Shown: positions 1-8,523 of the stretch, piece by piece
Layout of the letters: each line of letters begins with the position of its first letter
Position numbering within the stretch: position 1 is the stretch's first letter
Assembly (NCBI GenBank): GCA_028873595.1
Contig: JAPPOV010000026.1
Span: 1-64,000 of the forward strand
DNA from: Gemmatimonadota bacterium
Lineage (GTDB): Bacteria > Gemmatimonadota > Gemmatimonadetes > Longimicrobiales > Gaopeijiaceae
Length of the DNA stretch: 64,000 nt
Direction: 5' to 3'
Notes under the pieces: generated by a model
Told to the model about the DNA's origin: nothing
Database searches by the model: none
The model's input: only the letters and a program-made list of their open reading frames with translations
Translations under genes and position numbers: made by a program

Positions 1-16
1 CAACGAGTTCGTGGAG

Positions 17-646
17 TTAGAATTTTTTGTTTATTGTTTCGGATGCCACAGAGATCTCCACGGTCCTCGCATCCGCGCCTGTTGCCAGATAGTCGGCGTA
101 GGCGGCGCGCCGACCGCTGTTGAGCCTGCCCCAGAAATCGAGCTCGTACGAAGTGCCGAGGCTGGCGCCGAAGGTGGAGAACGTGAAGCGGCTCGGGCGC
201 TCCGGCAGGTTGGGGTCAGCACTCTCCCCGTCACCTCCTCCGAAGATCGCCCCGAATTGCCCAGCGTTGGCAGGCTGACTGAAGCGCGACGCATCGGCGC
301 CGGCTGTGACGGTCGGGAATAGAGGAGAACGCGCGAGCCGGTATTGGGCGCGGACCTCTTCGATCCGAGCGACGGCTTCCTGAATGTCGAGATTCGACTC
401 GAGCGCCGCTCCGACCAGCTTGTCGAGGGTGCGGTCCTCGAACGTCCTCCACCAGGAGACCTTCCCGCCGGAGTCTCGATCCGAAGGTTCCGGTGACTCG
501 GTATACGAGTCCGGAATACGATCGATCGTAGCGATCTGAGTGGGAGACGGAGCAAGAGAGCAGCCGGCCACCGAGAGGACGATCAGTCCCACGCCAAAAG
601 GACGAAGAACGCGCACGCCAGACGCGCGCTCGGAATGCGTGTTCAT
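17..646 (-). CDS. Outer-membrane efflux lipoprotein, NodT/OprM family, prematurely ended
   Basis: This is the N-terminal part of an outer-membrane factor of an RND-type efflux system (NodT/OprM/CmeC family), which would form the exit duct for a periplasmic adaptor and inner-membrane pump. The start chosen (ATG at 646) is followed by a hydrophobic signal and a lipobox LSVAGC, then typical family segments: WWRTFEDRTLDKLV, the helix NLDIQEAVARIEEVRAQYR, and SYELDFWGRLNSGRRAAYADYLA. The reading frame hits TAA at 17-19 after about 209 codons, whereas family members usually have 450-500. The 16 bases beyond the stop continue in frame as L-H-E-L-V, which fits the family's usual Y-F-x-L-x-x-L continuation. 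A nonsense change or a base error is therefore more likely than a natural end. The rest lies outside the window. Family assignment is secure; whether the gene is functional is not. Confidence 0.75.
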   Translation of the reverse strand: MNTHSERASGVRVLRPFGVGLIVLSVAGCSLAPSPTQIATIDRIPDSYTESPEPSDRDSGGKVSWWRTFEDRTLDKLVGAALESNLDIQEAVARIEEVRAQYRLARSPLFPTVTAGADASRFSQPANAGQFGAIFGGGDGESADPNLPERPSRFTFSTFGASLGTSYELDFWGRLNSGRRAAYADYLATGADARTVEISVASETINKKF

Positions 647-682
647 GCCAAACCAGATCCGTGTACAATGTTCGTTCACGTC

Positions 683-711
683 AAAATAAAACCGGAACAA
701 GAATTGTACAA
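683..711 (-). promoter_or_regulatory. Sigma-70-like promoter of the efflux gene
   Basis: On the minus strand a TTGTAC -35 element (711-706) and a TATTTT -10 element (688-683) are separated by exactly 17 bases, ending about 37 bases before the ATG at 646. The -35 lies inside a perfect TTGTACAA palindrome, and a second TGTACA occurs at 662-667 next to an imperfect inverted repeat (661-679). This pattern is reminiscent of TetR-family operators that control efflux pumps. The promoter match is seen; control by a repressor is inference. Confidence 0.4.
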
Positions 712-798
712 GAGTTTCGTCCCTACTCATTCAAGATGAGAAGGCACGTATTGGCAGCCGCTTGCGGCTCGACCGATCAGGTCGGGCCGAGTGTCACA

Positions 799-1965
799 TC
801 ATCCCCTGCTCGAATGCCAGGCGGCGAGGACCTCCCTTTCACGCTCGGCCGACAGGCCGGCCCTGAAGTTCTGACGACGTTCCACTGGCCTGGAGTAGTG
901 GTATTCCAGAGTCGCGGCCGCGGTGTCGGCGAGCGATCGGAACGTGAGTCCCGCTTCCACTTCCGGTGTCAGATCGAAGCGAGCGAACCCTTCACTCCCC
1001 TCCACCGGAGGGCGCCAGACAGGCATTTCCTGGTAGGGCCGGACACCGTGCTCGGCGAGGAATTCACGCGGCACCCACGTGAACGAGGTCTCCGTCGTCG
1101 TGACGGCCCGAATTCCGTAGAGGAGTTCGGCCATCGGACGCGGTGTTCGGGGGCCGACGCAATTGAACTCACCCATCGTCGCATCCTCGGCGAGCTTCAC
1201 GGTGAAGTCGGTGAAGTCCCGCACGTCGATAATCTGAATGGGATCCGTTCCGTCACCCGGCGCGAGCACTTCGCCACCTCGATCGATCCGGACGGGCCAG
1301 TACGTGAAGCGGTCCGTCTCGTCTCCCGGACCGATGATCAGCCCTGGACGCAGGATCGTCGTGCGTCCCGGCATGATGCGCTGGGCGATCCGTTCCATGA
1401 CGGCTTTGCCCAGGCCATACGGAAGTCTCTCCTGATCTGGAGAGACGCCGGCAACTTCGTACGTCCATGTGGGTGCGTCCGCGGTCATCGGGACGCGGCT
1501 CACGTCAGCATAGGCCGACCGGGAAGACACGAACATGAACTGGTCGACCGAGTCCTTCAGCGCTTCCGCGGCGAGTTCGATCCAGCGCCGGTTGTTCGTC
1601 GCGTTGTCGATGACCACGTCCCAACGACGCCCTCGAAGTGACTCGTAGTCACCGTTCCGGTCTCCCCTCAGCGTCTCGAGGTACGGGAACATGGCCCGGC
1701 CTGATCCCCGATTGAACAACGTGACGCTGTGGCCACGGTCGAGCGCAGACCGCACCTGGAAGGGCCCGATGAAGCCCGTTCCACCGAGGATGAGAATGTT
1801 CAGTCGACGCGGGGCTTCCTGGATGATGCGTGCGCCCCAGCGGTCTGCTGGTCGAATTGGATCAGGCCCGGCGGGAGCGCCGGAGAGCCGTTCGGCACCG
1901 AGGGCGTTGGCGGCGAGTGCGCCACCGGCCGAGATCTTCAGAAAGTCCTTTCGGCTCGGGCTCAT
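799..1965 (-). CDS. NAD-dependent epimerase/dehydratase with Tat-like signal
   Basis: A 388-residue short-chain (extended SDR) NAD(P)-dependent sugar epimerase/dehydratase-like enzyme. The Rossmann glycine motif GGTGFIG follows the signal region, and a DVVIDNATNN segment occurs where SDR enzymes contact the cofactor. The start at 1965 gives MSPSRKDFLKISAGGALAANALG, a Tat-like signal with S-R-K-D-F-L-K in place of the canonical twin arginine, so export is plausible but not certain. The start codon overlaps the stop of the upstream aminotransferase as ATGA (1962-1965), which implies translational coupling. Both enzymes in this pair carry Tat-like leaders, so they may act together outside the cytoplasm. 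The substrate cannot be told from the sequence. Confidence 0.8.
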   Translation of the reverse strand: MSPSRKDFLKISAGGALAANALGAERLSGAPAGPDPIRPADRWGARIIQEAPRRLNILILGGTGFIGPFQVRSALDRGHSVTLFNRGSGRAMFPYLETLRGDRNGDYESLRGRRWDVVIDNATNNRRWIELAAEALKDSVDQFMFVSSRSAYADVSRVPMTADAPTWTYEVAGVSPDQERLPYGLGKAVMERIAQRIMPGRTTILRPGLIIGPGDETDRFTYWPVRIDRGGEVLAPGDGTDPIQIIDVRDFTDFTVKLAEDATMGEFNCVGPRTPRPMAELLYGIRAVTTTETSFTWVPREFLAEHGVRPYQEMPVWRPPVEGSEGFARFDLTPEVEAGLTFRSLADTAAATLEYHYSRPVERRQNFRAGLSAEREREVLAAWHSSRG

Positions 1966-3176
1966 GGTGCGCCGGTACCTGCGGAGATGTTCGTCATGAT
2001 GTCTTCGAACGCGTTCATGAATCGACCCATCTCTTCTTCCGTCCCGATGGAGACTCGGAGATGGTCGAGCATCGGTGGGAAGTCGCGACCGACTGCGACA
2101 CCGCGCTGCCGGAATGCCTGCCGAATGGGCGCGACCGTCTGGCGGAGGTTGACCATGAAGAAGTTCGTCTGTGACCGGATGCACTCGTAACCGAGACTCT
2201 CCAGGTCGGAGATCGTCTGCTCACGCAGCCGCCGGTTGTGGGCCAGCATGCGGTCCGCGGCCGGTTGATCCTCCATGGACGCGACAGCGCCCCAGCGAGC
2301 AAGCGCGTTTACGCTCCCTGTGCTGTAGGGCTGCATCTCCTGAATCATATCCGGGGGTGCGATCGCGAAGCCGATCCGCATCGCAGCCATCCCGTAGATC
2401 TTCGAAAAGGTGCGGGCGATCACGACGCGTCGACCCTCCCGGACGTATTTCAGTGACTCTTCGTATGCCGGATCCTCCACGAAGTGATGGTACGCCTCGT
2501 CGATCAGGACCGGAATGTCTTCTGGAATGTTGTCGAGCAGATAGGCGATCTCCTCCGCTGTGACCGTCACGCCCGTCGGGTTGTTCGGGTTGCAGAGGTA
2601 GACGAACCCGACGTCGCGAGCGTTCCGGTTCGTCACGTCGACCATGCGCTCGATATTCTGTCGGTGGTCCGCCTCCAGCGGCAGGAGGATCGTCGAGGCG
2701 TCAATGCCGGTCGCGTGGCGGTACACCGAGCTATAGGAGGGCTCGACGCCGATCACCTTCTTGTCGTGTGCAAGCCACGTAAGCCCGACGACGTCCAGGA
2801 TCTCTCCTGAGCCGGCACCCATGAGTACGTGATCCCGCGACACGTTGTGCGCGTCCGCGATGCGCTGTTGGACATTGTTGTCCGGGTAGCCATAGCGCAT
2901 CGAGTACTTGAACGCGTACGTCATCGCCTCGAGTGCCTTTTCGGACGGACCGAACGGGTTCTCGTTCGACGAGAGGTGGGCGAGGGCATCGTATTCGTCG
3001 ACCTGGGACTGGAAGGCCCGGTGCATCGGCGCACCACCCGGCAGGTAGCGGATGCCGCGCTCGGCGGCCCGACGGACACGGGCTTCCGCGACCCCGGGCG
3101 TCATACCCAGTGTGCCGAGCGCTGCGGCCGCAGTGGCCCCTCCGATGAAGTGTCGACGTGACACGCGGTTATTCAT
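1962..3176 (-). CDS. Tat-exported HisC-like class I/II aminotransferase
   Basis: A 404-residue pyridoxal-phosphate aminotransferase of the histidinol-phosphate aminotransferase-like fold type I. Visible marks are SSNENPFGPS near the N-terminus, GAGSGEILD, YLCNPNNPTGVTV, the pocket DEAYHHF, and the Schiff-base lysine region ARTFSKIYGMAAMRIGF. The start at 3176 gives MNNRVSRRHFIGG, a canonical Tat motif (SRRHFIGG), with a good Shine-Dalgarno AGGAGGG eight bases upstream. Histidine biosynthesis enzymes are cytosolic, so a Tat leader argues for a periplasmic paralogue with another substrate. It is coupled by ATGA to the epimerase/dehydratase downstream. Confidence 0.85.
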   Translation of the reverse strand: MNNRVSRRHFIGGATAAAALGTLGMTPGVAEARVRRAAERGIRYLPGGAPMHRAFQSQVDEYDALAHLSSNENPFGPSEKALEAMTYAFKYSMRYGYPDNNVQQRIADAHNVSRDHVLMGAGSGEILDVVGLTWLAHDKKVIGVEPSYSSVYRHATGIDASTILLPLEADHRQNIERMVDVTNRNARDVGFVYLCNPNNPTGVTVTAEEIAYLLDNIPEDIPVLIDEAYHHFVEDPAYEESLKYVREGRRVVIARTFSKIYGMAAMRIGFAIAPPDMIQEMQPYSTGSVNALARWGAVASMEDQPAADRMLAHNRRLREQTISDLESLGYECIRSQTNFFMVNLRQTVAPIRQAFRQRGVAVGRDFPPMLDHLRVSIGTEEEMGRFMNAFEDIMTNISAGTGAP

Positions 3177-3315
3177 GGCGTATACCCTCCTGACAGACAC
3201 GGGCCCGACGGCTCGATCCGAGCGGGTCCTTGCGGCTGAGAATTCGGGACGGACCCGAGTTGCGCAACCACGAGACAGGCGCGCAGGGTCCATTCGAAGC
3301 GGTTGGCGTCCGGTG

Positions 3316-3903
3316 CTACCAGAGGATGACTTCGTACCCGTCCTGCTGAAGCACCGTCATCGCGGTCATCGCACTCAGCGCGAGTTGGACGCCGGGAAGC
3401 AGCTGGTCGGCGCTGATTCCCCGTATGCTGGCGGTCTGACCGCAGAGAATCACCTGCCCGCCGCCTGCGATGATCTCGGCGATGAGCTCCTTGTTCGGGT
3501 TGTCGACTCCGTGTGCCGCCTGGTAGTGCTCGTCCGTCAGCAGCTCGAGTGATGCGCCGCCGTGCACGACACCAGCGACGCGAAGGTTCTCCCGGAGCAC
3601 TCCTGCGCGCGCATGCATGTTCAGGTAGCGCGCCATCGTGTTGAGGGTCTGGTTCCTGAGGGCAGGACTGCTCGCCGGTGCCCGAAGCTCGAAGACCGCC
3701 TTGTACTGCCGGTCCATCAGGGTTTCGAAGGTCGGGTTCTCCACGGGAAATGTGGCGCCACCGGCATTCACGATCGGGCCGGGCGAAGACTGCCTGGCTC
3801 CATCTTGCGGGCCGGGCGAAGTCTGCTCGGCCCGGTCGTTTAGGCTGATGGCGACTCCTGCGATTACGACGAGCAGGACGAGAGCGAGCGAACCGATGCG
3901 CAT
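3316..3903 (-). CDS. Secreted or membrane-anchored DsrE/DsrF-like protein
   Basis: A 195-residue protein with an N-terminal hydrophobic signal or anchor (MRIGSLALVLLVVIAGVAI) followed by a low-complexity linker and a DsrE-like domain. The C-terminal half has the conserved string QVILCGQTASIRGIS and the motif LLPGVQLALSAMTAM, both typical of periplasmic DsrE-family proteins with one conserved cysteine. Cytoplasmic DsrE proteins relay sulfur; the role of exported versions is not established. The start at 3903 lies only four bases after the stop of the ZIP-like gene, so the two are probably co-translated. A direct repeat encoding SSPGP/TSPGP occurs in the linker. Confidence 0.78.
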   Translation of the reverse strand: MRIGSLALVLLVVIAGVAISLNDRAEQTSPGPQDGARQSSPGPIVNAGGATFPVENPTFETLMDRQYKAVFELRAPASSPALRNQTLNTMARYLNMHARAGVLRENLRVAGVVHGGASLELLTDEHYQAAHGVDNPNKELIAEIIAGGGQVILCGQTASIRGISADQLLPGVQLALSAMTAMTVLQQDGYEVILW

Positions 3904-3907
3904 GGAA

Positions 3908-4543
3908 CTATCCGTGATGATGGTGAGGACCGTTGTTCGAGTGGTCGTGGTCATGTCTCCCTTGATGGAAGACAACGTGGACGAGTGATCCGCTGACGAA
4001 TGCCTGATAGATCTCTGCTCCCGAGCCATGAACGTCGGAAAGGAACTCCGTCCCCAGCCCGTACCCGGCGAGCGTCGCGAGCACGATCGAACCGACACCG
4101 GCAGTGGCCGTCGTAGAGCCGAAGCGGGGACAGATCAGCCACCAGATCACGAGGCTGACGGGAATCCGATGCAGGATGACCGCAACCGCGAAGGGGGCGT
4201 CTACGGGTACGGCCCCCGGTACCAGTGCCGTGCCCTCGAGCATTGCGTGCAACACGAGCCCGGAGAGCCCGACGACCAGCGCGAGGTTATCGGTCTGTTC
4301 TGCGAGCGCGGTCGATACGCGCTCGATGAGGGCGGGGAGCAGGAAGCCCACGACCACAGCGAGTATCGCAAAGGCGTTTCGATCTTCCCATGCGTATGGA
4401 AGAACTTGCCAGGCCACGAGGATCGGGACCGCCACGTACACGAAGTTGTCCACGGCCTCGACTGCGCGAGGGTGGTCGTGGAGTACTCGATAGAGCAGGG
4501 GCCCCAGCAGTGGAGCGAGAGCCGCGGCGATCAGGTACCCCAT
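3908..4543 (-). CDS. ZIP-like divalent metal transporter with His-rich tail
   Basis: A 211-residue polytopic membrane protein. Two segments match the metal-binding helices of the ZIP family: LHAMLEGTAL (compare H-N-x-x-D/E-G) and LHRIPVSLVIW (compare H-E-x-P). The tail HQGRHDHDHSNNGPHHHHG is strongly histidine-rich and suits binding or sensing of Zn, Fe, Mn or Cu. It is somewhat shorter than typical bacterial ZIP proteins (about 250 residues), and TM5 has HR in place of HE, so it is a divergent member. Its place in a minus-strand run that begins with a multicopper oxidase, opposite a DtxR-type operator, supports a metal role. Confidence 0.65.
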   Translation of the reverse strand: MGYLIAAALAPLLGPLLYRVLHDHPRAVEAVDNFVYVAVPILVAWQVLPYAWEDRNAFAILAVVVGFLLPALIERVSTALAEQTDNLALVVGLSGLVLHAMLEGTALVPGAVPVDAPFAVAVILHRIPVSLVIWWLICPRFGSTTATAGVGSIVLATLAGYGLGTEFLSDVHGSGAEIYQAFVSGSLVHVVFHQGRHDHDHSNNGPHHHHG

Positions 4544-4623
4544 CTAGCCTCGGGGTCTGGAGTGACCACCGGAGCTGAAGCGGGTGCTCGGCCCGCCAGT
4601 CCGGCAGGCCCTCGGGATGTTGC

Positions 4624-6036
4624 TCAGCGCACCCCCACCAGACCGCGGATCGACTCGATCAGCTTCGGCGAGTCCCAGCCAATCCCATGACGAAAAACGA
4701 CCTCGGTTGCGTGCAGATTTCCGGCCGCTTCGAGGTCCGCGTCGATGACCACCAGGTCCGCGACTTTGCCAGCTTCGACCGTACCTACATCACTGTCGAT
4801 ACCGAGGATCCGGGCTCCGTTGTGGCTCATGATCTGAACGACCTCGGGCGCGGTGAATCCCGCTTCGAGCAGCAGTTCATAGTTCCGCTGGTCGCCATAT
4901 CCCGGAGGGGCGGCGCCGTACCCTGTCGGATCTACTCCTGCCGCGAGCAACCCCCCTGCGTCCACAAAAGCGCGCTCGTACTCCATCGCCTTGGCGAAGA
5001 CTGCGGGGTCGATCGCCCCCTGCCCGGCACGCCGGGCGACGGCGATCGCTCGGACCTCTTCGGCGATCTCCGGCGCGAGAACGTCGTAGACGCGCTCGTC
5101 GATCGGCGGGCGCCCGGCTACGGAGATCTCATAGACAACGAGCGTCGACGTCATCGCTACGTCGTTGTCGATCATGTCGCGGAACGTCGCCTGTACGTCT
5201 GGTCCGTTGACGTCGAGGTTCGCGTAGCCACTCCGGAATCCTGGCGGGCACTCGTCGGGTCGCTTGTTCGGATCGTATTCGGAGTTGGCGAAGAGTCCGT
5301 GCTCGAGGTTGTCGATGCCGAGGGCTACCGCTTCCCGGTATCCGACCGAGCAGAGGTGTGCGGTGACCTTCACGCCGTTGCGGTGCGCCTCTTCGATCGC
5401 TGCGCCGAGTTCAGCGCGGGAGATCCATGTGTACGCCTTGAACCACGAGACGCCCTCCTCAGCCCAATAGCGCACGACCCGGCGTGCCTGCTCCGGGCCT
5501 TCGAGGCGCGTCATCGTCTGTGAACCCTGCTCTCCGGTGAGGTAGGGGCCTGTGGCGTACATCGTGGGGCCGATGACGCGGCCGGCTTCGATTTCGCGCT
5601 GGAGGTTCAACTCGGCGTACGGCTGCTGGGCACCCGTCGTGCGGATCGTCGTCACACCCGATGCGAGGTAGAGACGAGAGCCCGAGAATGAAAGCTGCGC
5701 CGCCCGCCCGTTACCGCCCGTGTAGTACGAGTGATTGTGCAGTCCGACGAGGCCGGGGATCACGGTCTTGCCCGACACGTCGACCACGTTGGCGCCGGCC
5801 GGCACTTGGACCGACCCGGTGGGGCCCACTGCAGTGATCCGGTCTCCTTCGATGAGGATTGTCTGGCCCATCATCGCGGGTGCACCCGTACCGTCGATCA
5901 CCTTCGCGTTGGTCAGGGCTACCGTACCGCCAGGGATTGCGACGTACTCGTCAAAATTCTGTGCCGCGAGAGAAGCCGTGCCCGGGAGCGCGGCGAGCAG
6001 GAGGGTGAGAACGCTGGGGATCAAGATGGATTTCAT
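4624..6036 (-). CDS. Exported amidohydrolase (imidazolonepropionase-like)
   Basis: A 470-residue metal-dependent hydrolase of the amidohydrolase superfamily with a cleavable signal peptide (LLLAALPGTASLAAQ). Metal-binding signatures are present: HNH in VIPGLVGLHNHSYY, the later histidines in KVTAHLCSVG and LEHGLFAN, and the aspartate in AAGVDPTGYG. The C-terminal GKVADLVVID is a standard end of this family. The start at 6036 overlaps the stop of the multicopper oxidase as ATGA. Secreted members hydrolyse dipeptides or cyclic amides; the substrate here is unknown. Confidence 0.87.
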   Translation of the reverse strand: MKSILIPSVLTLLLAALPGTASLAAQNFDEYVAIPGGTVALTNAKVIDGTGAPAMMGQTILIEGDRITAVGPTGSVQVPAGANVVDVSGKTVIPGLVGLHNHSYYTGGNGRAAQLSFSGSRLYLASGVTTIRTTGAQQPYAELNLQREIEAGRVIGPTMYATGPYLTGEQGSQTMTRLEGPEQARRVVRYWAEEGVSWFKAYTWISRAELGAAIEEAHRNGVKVTAHLCSVGYREAVALGIDNLEHGLFANSEYDPNKRPDECPPGFRSGYANLDVNGPDVQATFRDMIDNDVAMTSTLVVYEISVAGRPPIDERVYDVLAPEIAEEVRAIAVARRAGQGAIDPAVFAKAMEYERAFVDAGGLLAAGVDPTGYGAAPPGYGDQRNYELLLEAGFTAPEVVQIMSHNGARILGIDSDVGTVEAGKVADLVVIDADLEAAGNLHATEVVFRHGIGWDSPKLIESIRGLVGVR

Positions 6037-8351
6037 TCCAGGCTTCCTTCGACGTCGAAGACGAACTTCATACCGGACTCCAGGTGCTCTGCGATGTGAC
6101 AATGCACCATCCACCGGCCGGGATTGGTAAGCTCGAGCAGGATGTCGGTCGTGGACCCGGTGGGCAACAGTACCGTGTCCTTCCACACCATGTTCTCGTT
6201 GGGAATTCCGTTTTGCTCCAGCACGAGGAAGCGTTGTCCGTGTATATGGAGCGGGTGCTGCATGGCGTGAAACGCCGCCCTGTCGTTCGTGATGCGAATC
6301 TTCACGACGTCGCCGACCTGGAAGCGCCAGGCGATCGCGTCGTTCTCCGCACCCGTCGCGGGCTCACGAAGGATCCACGAGACCTCCTCGCCACTCGTAG
6401 CCCAGTTCATCATCGGCATCGTGCCGGTCCACTCGACGGGATTGAAGTAGACCCAGTCGAGATTCATCGACTGTTCGATCGCCATGGGAAGCTCGTCGAC
6501 CTCGAGCGTCATCACGAGCTCTCGGTCGGGCGCAGTGTCGAAGAGGTGACGGTATTGATCGATGTCTGCGACGACGTCTTCATGGGTGCGGAGGGTCGAG
6601 AATTCGTGCGCGTGAACACCGAGTGCCGGGGAGGCCGCGGCCGTGTTCACCCTCGGGGCTCCATCCCTGCCCGAGACGGCCACCCGACCGAGCACGGATG
6701 CCTCTGCCAGGAAGAGACCCTGCCTGTGGTTGATGCCCTGCACGTGGTTGGTTAGCGCCCACGCTCCGCTGAATGGGAATTCGACCTCAACGGTGTACCG
6801 CTCGGCGGGTGCGATCACGACGCTTTCCGTGAGCGACTCACGTTCGAAGCGGCTCACGTCGGATGCGACGACCTTGATCGGCAGAGGCGCACCCGCACGA
6901 TCATCCGTCGGACGGAACGACAGGTTGAACGTTCGTGTGTTGGAGACGTTGGTCAGGTGAAAGCGAACTACGTCGCCAGCATCGACGTCGAGCCCATACT
7001 CAGGCTCACCGTTGGTCAGAAAGACGTTCCCGAAGCGGCCCATCAGCATGTAATTCGCGGATTCTTTTCCGAACGGAACTACGTCATCGGTGCCGAGGAG
7101 CAGGTCGTCGAGCATGACGACCTCCTCGTGGTCAACGTCGTTGTAGTAGTCGGTCTCGAGGGGTTCGACCAGCATGTTACCCGCAAGCCCCAGTTCCTGC
7201 TGTACGTCCTCACGATGATGCGGGTGGTACCAGTAGATTCCGGGGTCGGGAAAATAGATCTGATAGCGGAAGGTCCGGCCGGGCGGAACCGGATCCTGGG
7301 TGACACCGGGCACGCCGTCGTACCGGTTGTCGAGTCGCAGCCCGTGCCAATGCACGGCGGTCGGCATCGGGGTCTCGTTTCGGAAGTTCACAAAGACCGT
7401 CGCCGCCTCCGTCACCTCGATGAGCGGGCCAGGGATCTGACCATTGAAGGCCATCATCGCGAGGTCTCGGTCACCAACCCGCTTACGGACGAATCCGGCT
7501 TCCAAGTCGAGTGTGCCTCCGTCGGGAAGGCGGACGACCTCCCGCGGACGTGCTTCGGGAAGGGTGGACACCTCGACTTGTGGTCGAAGTGGCGTGACGG
7601 CCGGTCGGGATGACATGACGCCCGGGAGCATCGGGACTCCCTCGTACATCGGCGGGATCGTCCAGGCCTCCGCCATATTGACCATATCCGAGCTTCTCAT
7701 CGTCATTCCCTCTTCTGCCGACGGGGCCAACGCCATGAGGTCGTGCGCCTCCATTCGGCTCGAAGGAGACCGGCCCCGGACCACGAGGGGCCCCTCCCGC
7801 TCGGTGGCGTCGCCGCTCACCTCGGCAGTGATCCACACCAGGTACTTGTTGAAGGCCACCTCGCCCAGCTCGTTACGTCCGTTGGTCACTTCGCCGAGAC
7901 GGACGACCGGATCGAGAGCCAGTGGGGTCGCCCATGCCACGTATGCGTTGTAGGGACCGAGCGTCGACGGCTCGGGGAGTCGGGCGAGCCACGCCACGAG
8001 TTCGTGTCGATGAATTCCATCGGCCGTGACGGTCACACCGTACGGAGACCACGGCCTCTGAAGCTGGATGACGCCTGCGGCGTCGCCTCCTCGCGTCGTG
8101 GAGAAGAGATCGATGCAGTTCAGGTCGGAGGCGGGACGACTGTTGGCTGAACCCGCTCGTTCCGGAGAGGGAGGTGCGTCGGAGAAAAGGGAGATGCCCG
8201 TAGCGGGTGGGCGATCCGCGCAGAGTGCGGTGACATCGGGGATCTGAGCTCTCATCCCCGCGGGCGCGCCGAGCAACAGCGCCAGCAGGGTCGTAGTGGC
8301 CTGAACAGATGGAATGGGCGAGACGATTCGGCTAAGCACGGGTTGAAGCAT
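6033..8351 (-). CDS. Multicopper oxidase with a long N-terminal extension
   Basis: A 772-residue secreted multicopper oxidase. After a signal-like N-terminus there is an extra region of about 250 residues (roughly 40-290) that is not part of the cupredoxin core and does not match a motif I recognise. The oxidase follows with all four copper signatures: HWHG (334-337), YWYHPHH (373-379), HPLHIHG, and HCHIAEHLESGM (750-761), whose terminal methionine is the axial type 1 ligand. It could oxidise metals (Cu(I), Mn(II), Fe(II)) or phenolics. It is the first gene of a six-gene minus-strand run and is divergent from the DtxR-feoB operon. Confidence 0.9.
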   Translation of the reverse strand: MLQPVLSRIVSPIPSVQATTTLLALLLGAPAGMRAQIPDVTALCADRPPATGISLFSDAPPSPERAGSANSRPASDLNCIDLFSTTRGGDAAGVIQLQRPWSPYGVTVTADGIHRHELVAWLARLPEPSTLGPYNAYVAWATPLALDPVVRLGEVTNGRNELGEVAFNKYLVWITAEVSGDATEREGPLVVRGRSPSSRMEAHDLMALAPSAEEGMTMRSSDMVNMAEAWTIPPMYEGVPMLPGVMSSRPAVTPLRPQVEVSTLPEARPREVVRLPDGGTLDLEAGFVRKRVGDRDLAMMAFNGQIPGPLIEVTEAATVFVNFRNETPMPTAVHWHGLRLDNRYDGVPGVTQDPVPPGRTFRYQIYFPDPGIYWYHPHHREDVQQELGLAGNMLVEPLETDYYNDVDHEEVVMLDDLLLGTDDVVPFGKESANYMLMGRFGNVFLTNGEPEYGLDVDAGDVVRFHLTNVSNTRTFNLSFRPTDDRAGAPLPIKVVASDVSRFERESLTESVVIAPAERYTVEVEFPFSGAWALTNHVQGINHRQGLFLAEASVLGRVAVSGRDGAPRVNTAAASPALGVHAHEFSTLRTHEDVVADIDQYRHLFDTAPDRELVMTLEVDELPMAIEQSMNLDWVYFNPVEWTGTMPMMNWATSGEEVSWILREPATGAENDAIAWRFQVGDVVKIRITNDRAAFHAMQHPLHIHGQRFLVLEQNGIPNENMVWKDTVLLPTGSTTDILLELTNPGRWMVHCHIAEHLESGMKFVFDVEGSLE

Positions 8352-8462
8352 GAGGTCACGTTCGCCGCGTCGGTCGTCCCGGGCAACGCCCGAGGCGTTG
8401 CCCGTTACCGGCTCGTGGCCGGAGGGCGTTCCTCGGTGGCCTCGGGTGTGATCTCGTGCCTG

Positions 8463-8491
8463 TTGACCGGATGGAGCTCACCGACGAATTT
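8463..8491 (+). promoter_or_regulatory. Promoter of the DtxR-feoB operon
   Basis: TTGACC (8463-8468) and GAATTT (8486-8491) are separated by 17 bases, a plausible sigma-70 pair whose start point would be near 8498, about 25 bases before the ATG at 8524. The palindromic operator (8489-8504) covers the end of the -10 and the start point. Confidence 0.5.
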
Positions 8492-8504
8492 AGGCGCGCC
8501 TAAA
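8489..8504. promoter_or_regulatory. DtxR/MntR-type operator palindrome
   Basis: TTTAGGCGCGCCTAAA is a perfect 16-base palindrome with the TTAGG/CCTAA half-sites known for DtxR, IdeR and MntR operators. It sits in the gap between the divergent multicopper oxidase and DtxR-family genes, overlapping the predicted -10 and start point of the latter. Metal-dependent autorepression follows as an inference; it could also influence the divergent minus-strand genes. Confidence 0.75.
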
Positions 8505-8523
8505 AGCTAATCCACGCTTCTCC

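Noticed and set aside
661-1641. Long plus-strand frame opposite the epimerase gene
   Set aside because: No family motif; it lies fully antisense to a clear enzyme.
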